Source: Elusimicrobiota bacterium
GTDB taxonomy: Bacteria; Elusimicrobiota; Elusimicrobia; UBA1565; UBA9628
Assembly (NCBI GenBank): GCA_023249645.1
Contig: JAHFCF010000003.1
Span: forward strand, 132,852 to 166,215
Length of the DNA: 33,364 bases
Direction: 5' to 3'
A program made the translations under genes and the position numbers. Of the stretch, positions 8,528 through 16,137 are shown piece after piece. The notes under the pieces were generated by a model. That model was not told the DNA's origin. It ran no database searches and was given only the letters and a program-made list of their open reading frames with translations. The number at the start of each line of letters is the position of its first letter. Within the stretch, counting starts at the first letter, position 1.

Positions 8528-9903
8528 AAAAGAAGATCGAAGTCCTCGACAAATTCTCAGGCAAGGTCTTGGACCGCGTGCCCCAGGCCGGCGAGGCGGA
8601 CGTTCGCTCGGCCATCGGCCGGGCCCAGAAGGCCTTCGCTGTCTATTCTCAGTGGCCGGCCCACAAGCGCGCCCAGGTCTTGGAGACGGCGTCGCGGCTC
8701 CTGTCCGAACGCAAGGATGAGATCGCCCTGACGATCTGCCGCGAGGCGGGCAAGGCCTGGAAGTATTCGGCCCTGGAGGTGGACCGCGCCATCGAGACCT
8801 TCAAGTTCGCGGCCGAGGAGGCCAAGCGCCTGCACGGCGAGACCGTGCCCCTGGACGCCTCGACGGGCGGCGAGGGACGCCTGGGCTTCTACCTGCGCAC
8901 CCCGATCGGCGTGGTGGCGGCCATCTCCCCGTTCAACTACCCTCTCAATCTCGTGGCGCACAAGGTGGCTCCGGCCCTGGCCTGCGGCAACACCGTGGTC
9001 TTAAAGCCCGCCACGACCACGCCGTTGACCTCTCTTCTGCTGCAGAAGATCCTGCTCGAGGCCGGCCTTCCGGCCGGAGCGCTTGAGATCGTGATCGGCA
9101 GCGGCTCGACCGTGGGCACGTGGCTGGTCTGCGACTCGCGGCCGGCCATGGTGACGTTCACGGGCAGCCCGACGGTGGGCGAGCAGATCACCCGTCTGGC
9201 GGGCTTGAAGAAGATCACGCTCGAGCTGGGCAACAACGGCGGCGTCATCCTCGAGCCGGATTCGGACTGGAAAGGGGCGGTGGACCGCTGCGTCATGAGC
9301 GCGTTCGCCAACTCAGGGCAGGTCTGCATCAGCCTGCAGCGCATCTACGTCCACAAATCCATCGCCGCGGAGTTCACTGAGCGGTTCGTGAAGGCGATGT
9401 CCCGGCTGAAGGTGGGCGACCCGACGCAGAAGGACTGCGACGTGGGCCCCATGATCAGCGAGGATGAAGCGGTGCGCGCGCAGGCCTGGATCGACGAGGC
9501 CGTGCGCGGCGGCGCCAAGATCCTGGCCGGCGGCAAGCGCCGGGGCGCGATCCTGGAGCCGACGCTGCTGGGCCGGGTCAAGCCCCGCATGAAGGTGATG
9601 TGCCAGGAGGCCTTCGCGCCCTTGGCCTCTATTGTCGTCTACTCGGATTTCGACGAGGCCCTGCGCCAGCTCTCCGACACCGTCTACGGGCTGCAGGCCG
9701 GCATCTACACGCGCGATATCGGCAAAGCTCTGGAGGCCATCAAGCGGCTGGATTTCGGCGGCATCATGATCAACGACACGCCGGTCTTCCGTGTGGACCA
9801 CATGCCCTACGGCGGCAACAAGTGCAGCGGGCTCGGCCGCGAGGGAGTGCGTTTTGCGATGGAAGAGATGACCAACCTGCGCATGGTGGTCATCAAGCCC
9901 TGA
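8524..9903 (+). CDS. Aldehyde dehydrogenase with variant ELGN motif
   Basis: A 459-residue aldehyde dehydrogenase starting at ATG 8524, which overlaps the transaminase stop. The frame is open further upstream, but that stretch lies inside the transaminase. Catalytic residues are N138 in SPFNYP, K161 in VLKPAT, E234 in LELGN and C268 in NSGQVC. The usual ELGG is ELGN (LELGNNGGVIL), and the nucleophile context is NSGQVCISLQRI; both point to a subgroup distinct from the other two enzymes in this window. C-terminal MPYGGNKCSGLGREG is intact. It closes the + strand operon, and an 18-bp palindrome follows. Probable role: oxidation of the semialdehyde made by the preceding transaminase. Substrate unknown. 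Confidence 0.85.
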   Translation: MKKKIEVLDKFSGKVLDRVPQAGEADVRSAIGRAQKAFAVYSQWPAHKRAQVLETASRLLSERKDEIALTICREAGKAWKYSALEVDRAIETFKFAAEEAKRLHGETVPLDASTGGEGRLGFYLRTPIGVVAAISPFNYPLNLVAHKVAPALACGNTVVLKPATTTPLTSLLLQKILLEAGLPAGALEIVIGSGSTVGTWLVCDSRPAMVTFTGSPTVGEQITRLAGLKKITLELGNNGGVILEPDSDWKGAVDRCVMSAFANSGQVCISLQRIYVHKSIAAEFTERFVKAMSRLKVGDPTQKDCDVGPMISEDEAVRAQAWIDEAVRGGAKILAGGKRRGAILEPTLLGRVKPRMKVMCQEAFAPLASIVVYSDFDEALRQLSDTVYGLQAGIYTRDIGKALEAIKRLDFGGIMINDTPVFRVDHMPYGGNKCSGLGREGVRFAMEEMTNLRMVVIKP

Positions 9904-9936
9904 CTCTCAGCCGCATCTGTCCTATTACTTATATGA

Positions 9937-9954
9937 ACTGTGTCCGGACACAGT
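9937..9954. repeat. 18-bp perfect palindrome between convergent genes
   Basis: ACTGTGTCCGGACACAGT is a perfect inverted repeat in the 56-nt gap between the ends of the aldehyde dehydrogenase (+) and YciB (-). No T-run follows on either strand, so it is not a classical intrinsic terminator. It could be a bidirectional RNA hairpin, a REP-type element or a protein operator. Confidence 0.6.
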
Positions 9955-9959
9955 ATCCC

Positions 9960-10586
9960 TCAGCTGGAGCAGAGAGTTTGCGTCTCGACAGAGGCTTCCT
10001 CAGGCAATAATTTCCATTTTTTCAGCAGAGGAAAGATCTTTCGGCTGCCGACGATGGAGATGAAGAGCATCGCGTAGAGACTCCCGCTGCCCGCGATCGA
10101 ACGGATGACCATGGCTCGTTCCAAGGAGTATCGGCGCGCGATCCACAGATAGGCTCCGGCCTTGATGAAGAAGTAGGCGACCCAGGCGATGGTGAGCAGC
10201 CGGAAATAGGCGACGCGATCCGGAGTCATCGGTTTGGGATTGCCGCTCTTCTCGTAATATTCCTGCAGGATGGATTTTTGCGCGAATAGGGTGGCGGCGA
10301 AGAACATCCCCGTCATCAGATTGGTCACGACAGACTCATACTTAAAAAGGAACGAGTGTTGGGCGTAGAGATCGACCAGGCCGAAGATCAAGGTGATGCC
10401 CGCGGTGAATTTGAATATCAGGGTGATGGGCTCGCCGCGATGCAACTTGAGTGCGATCTCGGCAAGGGAAAAGATCGTCGAGACCACGATCGCCGGCTTC
10501 AGGCCCGCGAAGTGATTGACGGCAAAGAAGACGATCAGGGGCCCGAAATTGCCGAAGAAGAAACGCAGGGCGGATGCGATCTTCAA
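9960..10586 (-). CDS. yciB: YciB / IspZ-type inner membrane protein
   Basis: About 208 residues with five to six membrane helices. GNFGPLIVFFAVNHFAGLKPAIVVS at the N-terminus is the hallmark of YciB (also called intracellular septation protein A). A central LVDLYAQHSFLFKYESVVTNL and the YFRLLTIAWVAYFFIKAGAYLWIA helix match the family too. The family usually has about 180-200 residues. The start is inferred as TTG 10586, which overlaps the stop of the upstream flavoprotein (TTGA); the first in-frame ATG would delete half the protein. YciB is linked to cell envelope integrity and elongation in E. coli. Its place at the end of the Hyf-like operon is unexpected and may reflect simple co-transcription. 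Confidence 0.8.
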   Translation of the reverse strand: MKIASALRFFFGNFGPLIVFFAVNHFAGLKPAIVVSTIFSLAEIALKLHRGEPITLIFKFTAGITLIFGLVDLYAQHSFLFKYESVVTNLMTGMFFAATLFAQKSILQEYYEKSGNPKPMTPDRVAYFRLLTIAWVAYFFIKAGAYLWIARRYSLERAMVIRSIAGSGSLYAMLFISIVGSRKIFPLLKKWKLLPEEASVETQTLCSS

Positions 10587-12001
10587 TGCGCCCGTAAGTC
10601 CGCCGCGACCTTCTCGGCCGCTACGCGGCCTGACTTCACGGCGCCTTCCGCGTGGCTGGAGGAGACATAGTCTCCGGCGAGGTAGAGCCCCACGTTGGCC
10701 TCGCGCAGGCTCGCGTGCGTGGCGTCGAGGGGGGAGTGTCCGGCCGGCCAGGCCGGCGTGGCCGCCGGATGGTAGCCGTAGAAATGCGTCGCATGCACGT
10801 ATTTGGAGAAACCCGGCCAGCGCTTGTCCATCTCGTCCAGGAGCCGCACGCGCATCTTGTCGCGCGACTCGAGGTAGGTGCGGGTGTAGTCTCCGTGGAT
10901 CAAGAGCGAGAAGATCTCCTCCTTCTGGGAGGCCGGCGGGATGTCCGAAAATCCGTACACCACGCCCAGCGGCCCGCGCGTGAGCGCGGGGAAGGGATTC
11001 TTGCCGTCGATCAGGAGGATCTTGTTGGCCGCCGTGTCGATGATGAAATGGACCACCTGGTACATGCCGGGCACGATGGCGTCCACGGCCTGCCATTGGG
11101 TGTCCGTCAGAGGCGGTTCGAGCTGGATGGAGTGCAGGATGTGGTAGGGCACGGTCAGGATGACCTTCTGGGCGGTCATCGAGCGCATGACGCCGTCTTT
11201 CTGGTAGTAGACGACGGCTTCGGTCGTGCCGTCGGCTTTCTTGGTCCGCACGATGCGGGTGACCAGGGCGCCGAGGGTGCGCGGTCCCTTGAAGGCGTCG
11301 GCCAAGGCCTCGATGACCTTTTTGTTGCCGCCCTGGGCGTGGTAGCACTTCTCGGTGCCGTGGAGGAAGACGCGGTACTGCTGGATGCCGTACACGGCGC
11401 TGACATTGGCCCAGTCCGCGCCGATCTCGCACTCCAGGCTCAGGCGGATGAACTCGGAGACCTTCGGGGAAAAGTCGAAGGACTTGATCCAATCGGCGAA
11501 CGAGATCTTCTGCAGCTCGGCCAGCTTAGGCGTCAGGCCCTTGGCTTCGGATTCGTCGTAGAGGACCTCGCATCCCTTGAGCCAGCGGTCGTATTGCGCG
11601 CGCTGCTCGGCATTGAAGAGGGCGGCGAAATATTCCTCCGCCGTGTCCTGGATGTAGGGATGGTACTTGCCGTGGATGAAGACGCTGGAGTAGGGCTCCC
11701 CGGGCTTGGTCGTTGGGATGTGGAACTTCTGGACATATTCGTAGAGCGGGTCCTTGGCCCAGATCTCATGCATGCCGTACTCGCCGTGCAGGCCGTTCTC
11801 ATACTCCATGGTGGCCACGCGGCCGCCCAGGCGGTCGTTGGCTTCCAGCAGATGCGCCGTGACTCCCAGGTTCTGCAGCTCATAGGCCGCGGTCAGGCCG
11901 GCCAATCCGCCGCCGACGATGATGACCGGAGCGGGTTGCGCGGCTCTCGCCGAAACGGCGATGAAGAATGGGAGAACCCAAAGCTTAAGGAGTTTTTTCA
12001 T
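10583..12001 (-). CDS. Exported FAD-dependent amine-oxidase-like oxidoreductase
   Basis: A 472-residue flavoprotein of the flavin-containing amine oxidase / protoporphyrinogen oxidase class. After an N-terminal Sec-type signal or anchor (MKKLLKLWVLPFFIAVSARA, residues 1-20) come the FAD-binding dinucleotide loop VGGGLAGLTAAYEL (29-42), an acidic strand end LLEAND, and the second glycine motif LGGRVAT (58-64). The C-terminal LYLAGDYVSS is the FAD-closing motif of the family. The ATG at 12001 overlaps the end of the hyfI-like gene by 17 nt, and its own stop overlaps yciB, so it belongs to the same transcript as the Ehr-like complex. The signal has no twin arginine, which is odd for a cofactor-containing exported protein. 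Substrate unknown; a redox partner of the complex is possible. Confidence 0.8.
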   Translation of the reverse strand: MKKLLKLWVLPFFIAVSARAAQPAPVIIVGGGLAGLTAAYELQNLGVTAHLLEANDRLGGRVATMEYENGLHGEYGMHEIWAKDPLYEYVQKFHIPTTKPGEPYSSVFIHGKYHPYIQDTAEEYFAALFNAEQRAQYDRWLKGCEVLYDESEAKGLTPKLAELQKISFADWIKSFDFSPKVSEFIRLSLECEIGADWANVSAVYGIQQYRVFLHGTEKCYHAQGGNKKVIEALADAFKGPRTLGALVTRIVRTKKADGTTEAVVYYQKDGVMRSMTAQKVILTVPYHILHSIQLEPPLTDTQWQAVDAIVPGMYQVVHFIIDTAANKILLIDGKNPFPALTRGPLGVVYGFSDIPPASQKEEIFSLLIHGDYTRTYLESRDKMRVRLLDEMDKRWPGFSKYVHATHFYGYHPAATPAWPAGHSPLDATHASLREANVGLYLAGDYVSSSHAEGAVKSGRVAAEKVAADLRAH

Positions 12002-12542
12002 GACGTGTAGTATGGCAAATTTCAAGGGGAAGGCGCTCGACTGTGGCGAGCAAGCCGCGCAAGAGCGCCAGAGGAGCCGGCGGGCAGCCGTGGATCTTGA
12101 CGTCCACGGGGATGAAATCCTCGACGCGCCCGGAGACCGCGCAGCTGCCGGCATAGACCCCGCAGTCGATGGCGCAGTCGCCCGACGCGATCACGAAACG
12201 CGGCTCGGGCGTCGCCTCATAGGTCTTAAGCAGGGCCGCTTGCATCTGGCGCGTCACCGGGCCGGTCACGAGCAGGACGTCGGCGTGGCGCGGGGAGGCG
12301 ACGAAGTGCACGCCGAACCTCTCGACGTCGTAGACCGGGTTGGACAGGGCCGTGATCTCGAGCTCGCAGCCGTTGCACGAGCCGGCGTCCACCTCGCGGA
12401 TGTGCAGCGAACGGCCGCCCAGAAGCCGAGCGATCGTTTCTTTGAGCCGCGTACCGACCAGCTCGTACTCTGCCTCGACGCCGGCCTCGACCGGGATCGT
12501 CACCCGGCCTGTCTGGAGGTTGCGCTTCAGTAGGGAGAACAT
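11985..12542 (-). CDS. HyfI/HycG-like small subunit (NuoB family) of Ehr-type complex
   Basis: A 185-residue NuoB-family iron-sulfur subunit. The proximal 4Fe-4S ligands are present: C56 and C59 in SCNGCE, C123 in SGDC, and C153 in HGCPP; extra cysteines occur at 127 and 134. PRHADVLLVTGPVTRQM is typical of group-4 hydrogenase small subunits. E. coli HyfI is longer, so this one is compact. The ATG (12542) has GGTGA 5 nt upstream and follows the large subunit stop by 4 nt. It should pair with the large subunit in the cytoplasmic arm, passing electrons to or from a site facing the quinone-like or former NiFe cavity. The intact cluster next to a large subunit lacking NiFe ligands is the notable point. 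Confidence 0.88.
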   Translation of the reverse strand: MFSLLKRNLQTGRVTIPVEAGVEAEYELVGTRLKETIARLLGGRSLHIREVDAGSCNGCELEITALSNPVYDVERFGVHFVASPRHADVLLVTGPVTRQMQAALLKTYEATPEPRFVIASGDCAIDCGVYAGSCAVSGRVEDFIPVDVKIHGCPPAPLALLRGLLATVERLPLEICHTTRHEKTP

Positions 12543-12546
12543 GGTT

Positions 12547-14031
12547 TCACCGATCGTTGCCCGAGTAGGAGAGGTTGAAGCTCTTGTTGATGAGAGGGAA
12601 GTCCGGCACGATGTTGTCCTTGACCGCCCAGGGCAACAGCGGCCAGTTGGAGAAGGAGGGCGACTTGACCTTGAGGCGCTCGATCCTTCCGTCAGAGTCT
12701 ATCCGCAGCCAGTGCAGGATCTCTCCTCGGGAGGACTCGGCCCAGCCCATCCCGCTGCCGGGTATGATCTTGACCGGGATCGAGCAGGGGCCGTCGGGCA
12801 GGGTGGCGAGCACTTGGCGGATGAGGGCCAGGGATTGCTTGAATTCCGCCATCTTGACCAGCATGCGCGCGGCTACGTCGCCCTCGTCGAGGACAGGCAC
12901 CGCGAACTTGAGTTCATTGTACAGACCGTAGGGATGGTCTCGCCGAAGATCCTCATCCACTCCCGAGGCCCGGACCGAGGGCCCGACGCCGCCCAGGTCC
13001 TCGGCGACCTGGCGGGCCAGGATGCCGGCGCCCTCTACCCGGTCCATCAGGGAATCCGTGTCCCGATAAAGGCGTTCCACGCAGACGTATTCCAACTCCA
13101 GCCAGCTCAGGAAGTCATTGAGCCCCTGGAGCGCGCCGCCCTGAGGCTCTCGACGGATCCCTCCGGGGATATTGACGCCTCGGAGCAGGCGGTGGCCGAC
13201 GAGCCGCTGATTGCTCTGGAGCACCCTTTCGCGCAGGAGCAGCATCTGCGCCGCGCCGAAAGAGAAGCCCACGTCGGTGGCGATGCCCGCGATGTCGCCC
13301 AGATGGTTGTAGAGGCGTTCGAGCTCGGCGAAGATGACGCGCAGGGACTGCGCCCGCGGGGGGGGCGGGACCAGCGCCACCTGCTCCACGGCCTGAGAGA
13401 AGGCGAGGCTGTGGGCGAATGCAGCGTCACCCGAGATCCGTTCCGCGAGGTCGACGGCCTGGAGGGGATCCCGGCCTTCCGCCAGCTTCTCGATACCCTT
13501 GTGGACGTAGCCCAGGCGGATCTCCAGGTTGATGATGGGCTCGCCAGCCACGCTGAAGCGGAAGTGTCCGGGCTCGATGATGCCGGCATGGACCGGCCCC
13601 ACGGGGATCTCGAAGACCCCCTCGCCCTCGACCTTCTGGAAGCGGAAGATCTCTCCCTGGGTCCGTTCGGGCTTGGTCCCTTGGGAAAAATCCTTGCGCA
13701 GGGGATGGACCCCGCGGGGCCAATCCTCATGCAGGAGCAGGCCCCTGAGATCCGGATGGCCCACGGGCTCGATCCCGAAGAACTCGAAGATCTCGCGCTC
13801 GAAGGCATGGGCTGAGGGAAGGCGCGGCGTGAGGGAGGGATAGCGCGGCTGCTCCGCCGCGATCTGCGTCGTCAGGGTCTCGTACGTCTTTTTCCTGGGA
13901 AGGGAGAAGACGCAGTGAAGCCCGAAGGTGTTGTTCTTCTTGCGGTCATCCGTGGCGATCAGCGAAGCGAGCCGGGCGCGCTCCCGCACGGAGAGTTCCG
14001 CGCACGAATCGTCGAAGCGGCGCTCAGCCAC
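12547..14031 (-). CDS. HyfG/HycE-like large subunit lacking NiFe ligands (NuoC-NuoD fusion)
   Basis: A 494-residue fusion: a short NuoC-like N-terminal domain (about 1-115, with FEREIFEFFGIEPVGHPDLRG) and a NuoD/hydrogenase-large-subunit domain (about 135-494, with VGPVHAGIIEPGHFRF and LGYVHKGIEKL). In true group-4 NiFe hydrogenases the first metal motif reads like RVCGICGFAHS; here it is RISGDAAFAHS (198-208), so both Cys are gone. The second motif near the C-terminus, normally CxxC, reads FNLSYSGNDR (485-494), again without Cys, and no maturation peptide follows. It cannot bind NiFe by known chemistry. The start is GTG 14031 with GGAGG 5 nt upstream, overlapping the hyfF-like stop by 8 nt. 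This places it among energy-converting-hydrogenase-related (Ehr) proteins. Confidence 0.88.
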   Translation of the reverse strand: MAERRFDDSCAELSVRERARLASLIATDDRKKNNTFGLHCVFSLPRKKTYETLTTQIAAEQPRYPSLTPRLPSAHAFEREIFEFFGIEPVGHPDLRGLLLHEDWPRGVHPLRKDFSQGTKPERTQGEIFRFQKVEGEGVFEIPVGPVHAGIIEPGHFRFSVAGEPIINLEIRLGYVHKGIEKLAEGRDPLQAVDLAERISGDAAFAHSLAFSQAVEQVALVPPPPRAQSLRVIFAELERLYNHLGDIAGIATDVGFSFGAAQMLLLRERVLQSNQRLVGHRLLRGVNIPGGIRREPQGGALQGLNDFLSWLELEYVCVERLYRDTDSLMDRVEGAGILARQVAEDLGGVGPSVRASGVDEDLRRDHPYGLYNELKFAVPVLDEGDVAARMLVKMAEFKQSLALIRQVLATLPDGPCSIPVKIIPGSGMGWAESSRGEILHWLRIDSDGRIERLKVKSPSFSNWPLLPWAVKDNIVPDFPLINKSFNLSYSGNDR

Positions 14032-15499
14032 GGGAGCCTCCGAGGACGATGCGCGCCATCAAGGAGAGCCAGGCATCCAAAGCAGCGGGGATCCAACAGC
14101 CCAGAAGGACGAGCGGCACGAGGAGCAGAGCGGCCGGGATCATCCACTCCCAGAGCCGGCGGGGATCGGGTCTTCGCGCGGGCAGCGTGCGGCGGACCTG
14201 TCCGAAAGACATCCCGATGGCGTGATAGAGAAGCCCGGCGAAGACAGTCACGAGCAGGGCTCCGGCCGCGACGCTCGCCAGGATGCGGCCCGAGGCGAAG
14301 CCCTGAGAGAGCACGATGAGCTCGCTCAGGAAGATCCCGAAAGGCGGCAGGCCGCAGAGCCCGAGCACCGCGGCCAGGAAGAAGAACCCAGCCTCAGGCG
14401 CCACGCTGAGCGCGCCCGCGACCTTGGTGATCTTGCGCGTGCCGAAGGCGTGGAGGATGCGTCCGGCGCTCAAGAACGCCAGGGATTTGGCCAGGGCATG
14501 GCAGAGCAGATGCAGGAGAGTCCCGTACACGGCCAGCGGCGTCCCGATGCCGAGCCCCAGGGCCATGAAGCCCATGTGCTCGACGCTGGAGTAAGCCAGA
14601 AGGCGCTTGTAATCCCTGGCGACGAGTATGAAGGGAGCGGCGATGGCCAGCGACCCCAGCCCGAAGAAGAGGAACACGCGGCTGAGGAAGGCCGGACCCA
14701 GACAGGGCATGGCGATGGCATAGAACCGCACCAGGGCGTAGAAGGCGCTGGTGAGGAGCACCCCGGAGAGCATGGCGCTCACAGGGCTCGGCGCCTGGCT
14801 GTGGGCGTCGGGAAGCCAGGTGTGCATGGGCGCCAAGCCCGCCTTGGTGCCGTAGCCCAGGACAACGAAAAGCAAGCCGAGCTTCACGATCTTCGGATCC
14901 ATGCGCGCGGAGATCTCCATGAAGTGGGTCCAGCTGAGGCTGGCGCCGCCGCCGGCCTGCAGGCCGGCGTAATAGAGGAGGATCGTCCCGAACAGGGCGA
15001 AGGCGAGGCCGACCGAGCAGAGGATGACGTATTTCCAGGCCGCCTCCACCGCGTGGTGATGCCGGTGGAAGCCCACCAGGAACGCCGAGGAGAGCGTCGT
15101 CGCCTCCACGGCCACCCAGAGGATGCCCAGGTTGTCGGCGATGGGCACCAGCAGCATCGTGGCGACGAAGAGATGGAAAAGACCGTAATAGACTTTCCAG
15201 GAGTCAGGCCCCAGTTTTTCCGACTCGGCCTCGTGGCGCATGAACTCTCCCGAGGCCAGCGAGGCGGCCAGGGCGATGGCGGAGATGATCAGCGCCAGGT
15301 AGGCTCCCAGAGCGTCGAGACGCAGGCCGGAGCCGACGAGAGGACCGCCTGCCAGCACGGACCAGGATTGCCAGCCGCAGACCGCGAAACACAGCACAGA
15401 CCCCAGGACGCTGATGAGCGTGATGAGGCTCGGCGACTCGACGATCCAACAGAGGGCCGCCGTTGCCACAGGCGCGATGAGGAGCAGCCAAACAGGCAT
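14024..15499 (-). CDS. hyfF: HyfF-like proton-pumping membrane subunit (NuoL/M/N family)
   Basis: About 491 residues and 13-14 hydrophobic helices, of the ND2/4/5 antiporter-like family. The conserved segment TKAGLAPMHTWLPDAHSQAPSPVSAMLSG carries the family Lys, and VEHMGFMALGLGIG plus HLLCHALAKSLAFLSAG match HyfF. Ion translocation across the inner membrane is the family role. I prefer ATG 15499 because GAGAGG lies 6 nt before it; the in-frame ATG at 15505 overlaps the hyfE stop (ATGA) but directly abuts that ribosome site. It is one of two antiporter-like subunits in the operon, which suggests that the complex moves ions. Confidence 0.85.
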   Translation of the reverse strand: MPVWLLLIAPVATAALCWIVESPSLITLISVLGSVLCFAVCGWQSWSVLAGGPLVGSGLRLDALGAYLALIISAIALAASLASGEFMRHEAESEKLGPDSWKVYYGLFHLFVATMLLVPIADNLGILWVAVEATTLSSAFLVGFHRHHHAVEAAWKYVILCSVGLAFALFGTILLYYAGLQAGGGASLSWTHFMEISARMDPKIVKLGLLFVVLGYGTKAGLAPMHTWLPDAHSQAPSPVSAMLSGVLLTSAFYALVRFYAIAMPCLGPAFLSRVFLFFGLGSLAIAAPFILVARDYKRLLAYSSVEHMGFMALGLGIGTPLAVYGTLLHLLCHALAKSLAFLSAGRILHAFGTRKITKVAGALSVAPEAGFFFLAAVLGLCGLPPFGIFLSELIVLSQGFASGRILASVAAGALLVTVFAGLLYHAIGMSFGQVRRTLPARRPDPRRLWEWMIPAALLLVPLVLLGCWIPAALDAWLSLMARIVLGGSRG

Positions 15500-15501
15500 G
15501 A

Positions 15502-16137
15502 TCATCCTCTCAACCGGCTCAAGCGCTCGGTGTTGATCGAGGAAAACGTGCTCTGGATCCTGAAGATGAGCAGTCCCACCACCACCACCGCCACCAAGAG
15601 ATCGAACGCGAGCCCCAGCTCGACCACCATGGGCATGCCGAACGAGGTTGCCAGGGCCGCCACGAAAAGGCCGTTCTCGACGACCAGGAGACCCACGACC
15701 TGCATCAGGGCCTTCTGGCGGCCCACCATCAGCCAGAGCCCCAGCTGCATCAGGGTCAGGGCCAGGGCGAATCCGCGGGCCGCGAACGGGTCATGGACGG
15801 CGATGGGCTCGACCACGGCATAGGACAAGAGCGCCAAGCCCACGGCGCCGATCATGGAGAGCGGATAGCTGATGAAGGGCTCCGCCTCGCGCTGGATGCG
15901 GACCTCCTCCATCACCTGGAAAAGGTACCAGGGGATCACGAAGCCCTTGATGAGGATGGCAGAGACCGCCACGCCCAGGACATGCCCATGCCCCGGGCTC
16001 ATACCCAAAAGCAGGGCGGCCAAGCCCAGGAAGATGGACTGCGCGGCATAGGCCCGCACGACCAAGTGCAGGCTCCTGAAAGCCAGGATTCCGAAGGCGC
16101 TCACCAAGGACAAGGCCAGAAGGAAGGTCATGGTCAT
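15502..16137 (-). CDS. hyfE: HyfE-like membrane subunit
   Basis: About 211 residues (E. coli HyfE has 216) with six to seven membrane helices. LVVRAYAAQSIFLG, the KGFVIPWYLF segment and the terminal DLLVAVVVVGLLIFRIQ match HyfE, which resembles NuoK plus extra helices. The start ATG 16137 overlaps the hyfC-like stop (ATGA); ATG 16131 is an alternative two codons in. It is a membrane-arm component of the complex with no cofactors expected. Order between hyfC and hyfF is the same as in classical hyf operons minus hyfD. Confidence 0.85.
   Translation of the reverse strand: MTMTFLLALSLVSAFGILAFRSLHLVVRAYAAQSIFLGLAALLLGMSPGHGHVLGVAVSAILIKGFVIPWYLFQVMEEVRIQREAEPFISYPLSMIGAVGLALLSYAVVEPIAVHDPFAARGFALALTLMQLGLWLMVGRQKALMQVVGLLVVENGLFVAALATSFGMPMVVELGLAFDLLVAVVVVGLLIFRIQSTFSSINTERLSRLRG

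Noticed and set aside
10652-12010. 452-codon + strand frame
   Set aside because: Antisense shadow of the FAD oxidoreductase, which has clear FAD motifs on the minus strand.
12547-14031. Functional group-4 NiFe hydrogenase or formate hydrogenlyase
   Set aside because: All metal-binding cysteines of the large subunit are replaced, there is no C-terminal maturation peptide and no formate dehydrogenase or maturation genes are present.
13928-15823. 631-codon + strand frame opposite the Hyf-like genes
   Set aside because: Antisense to recognised hyfF and hyfE coding sequence and charged low-complexity in content.
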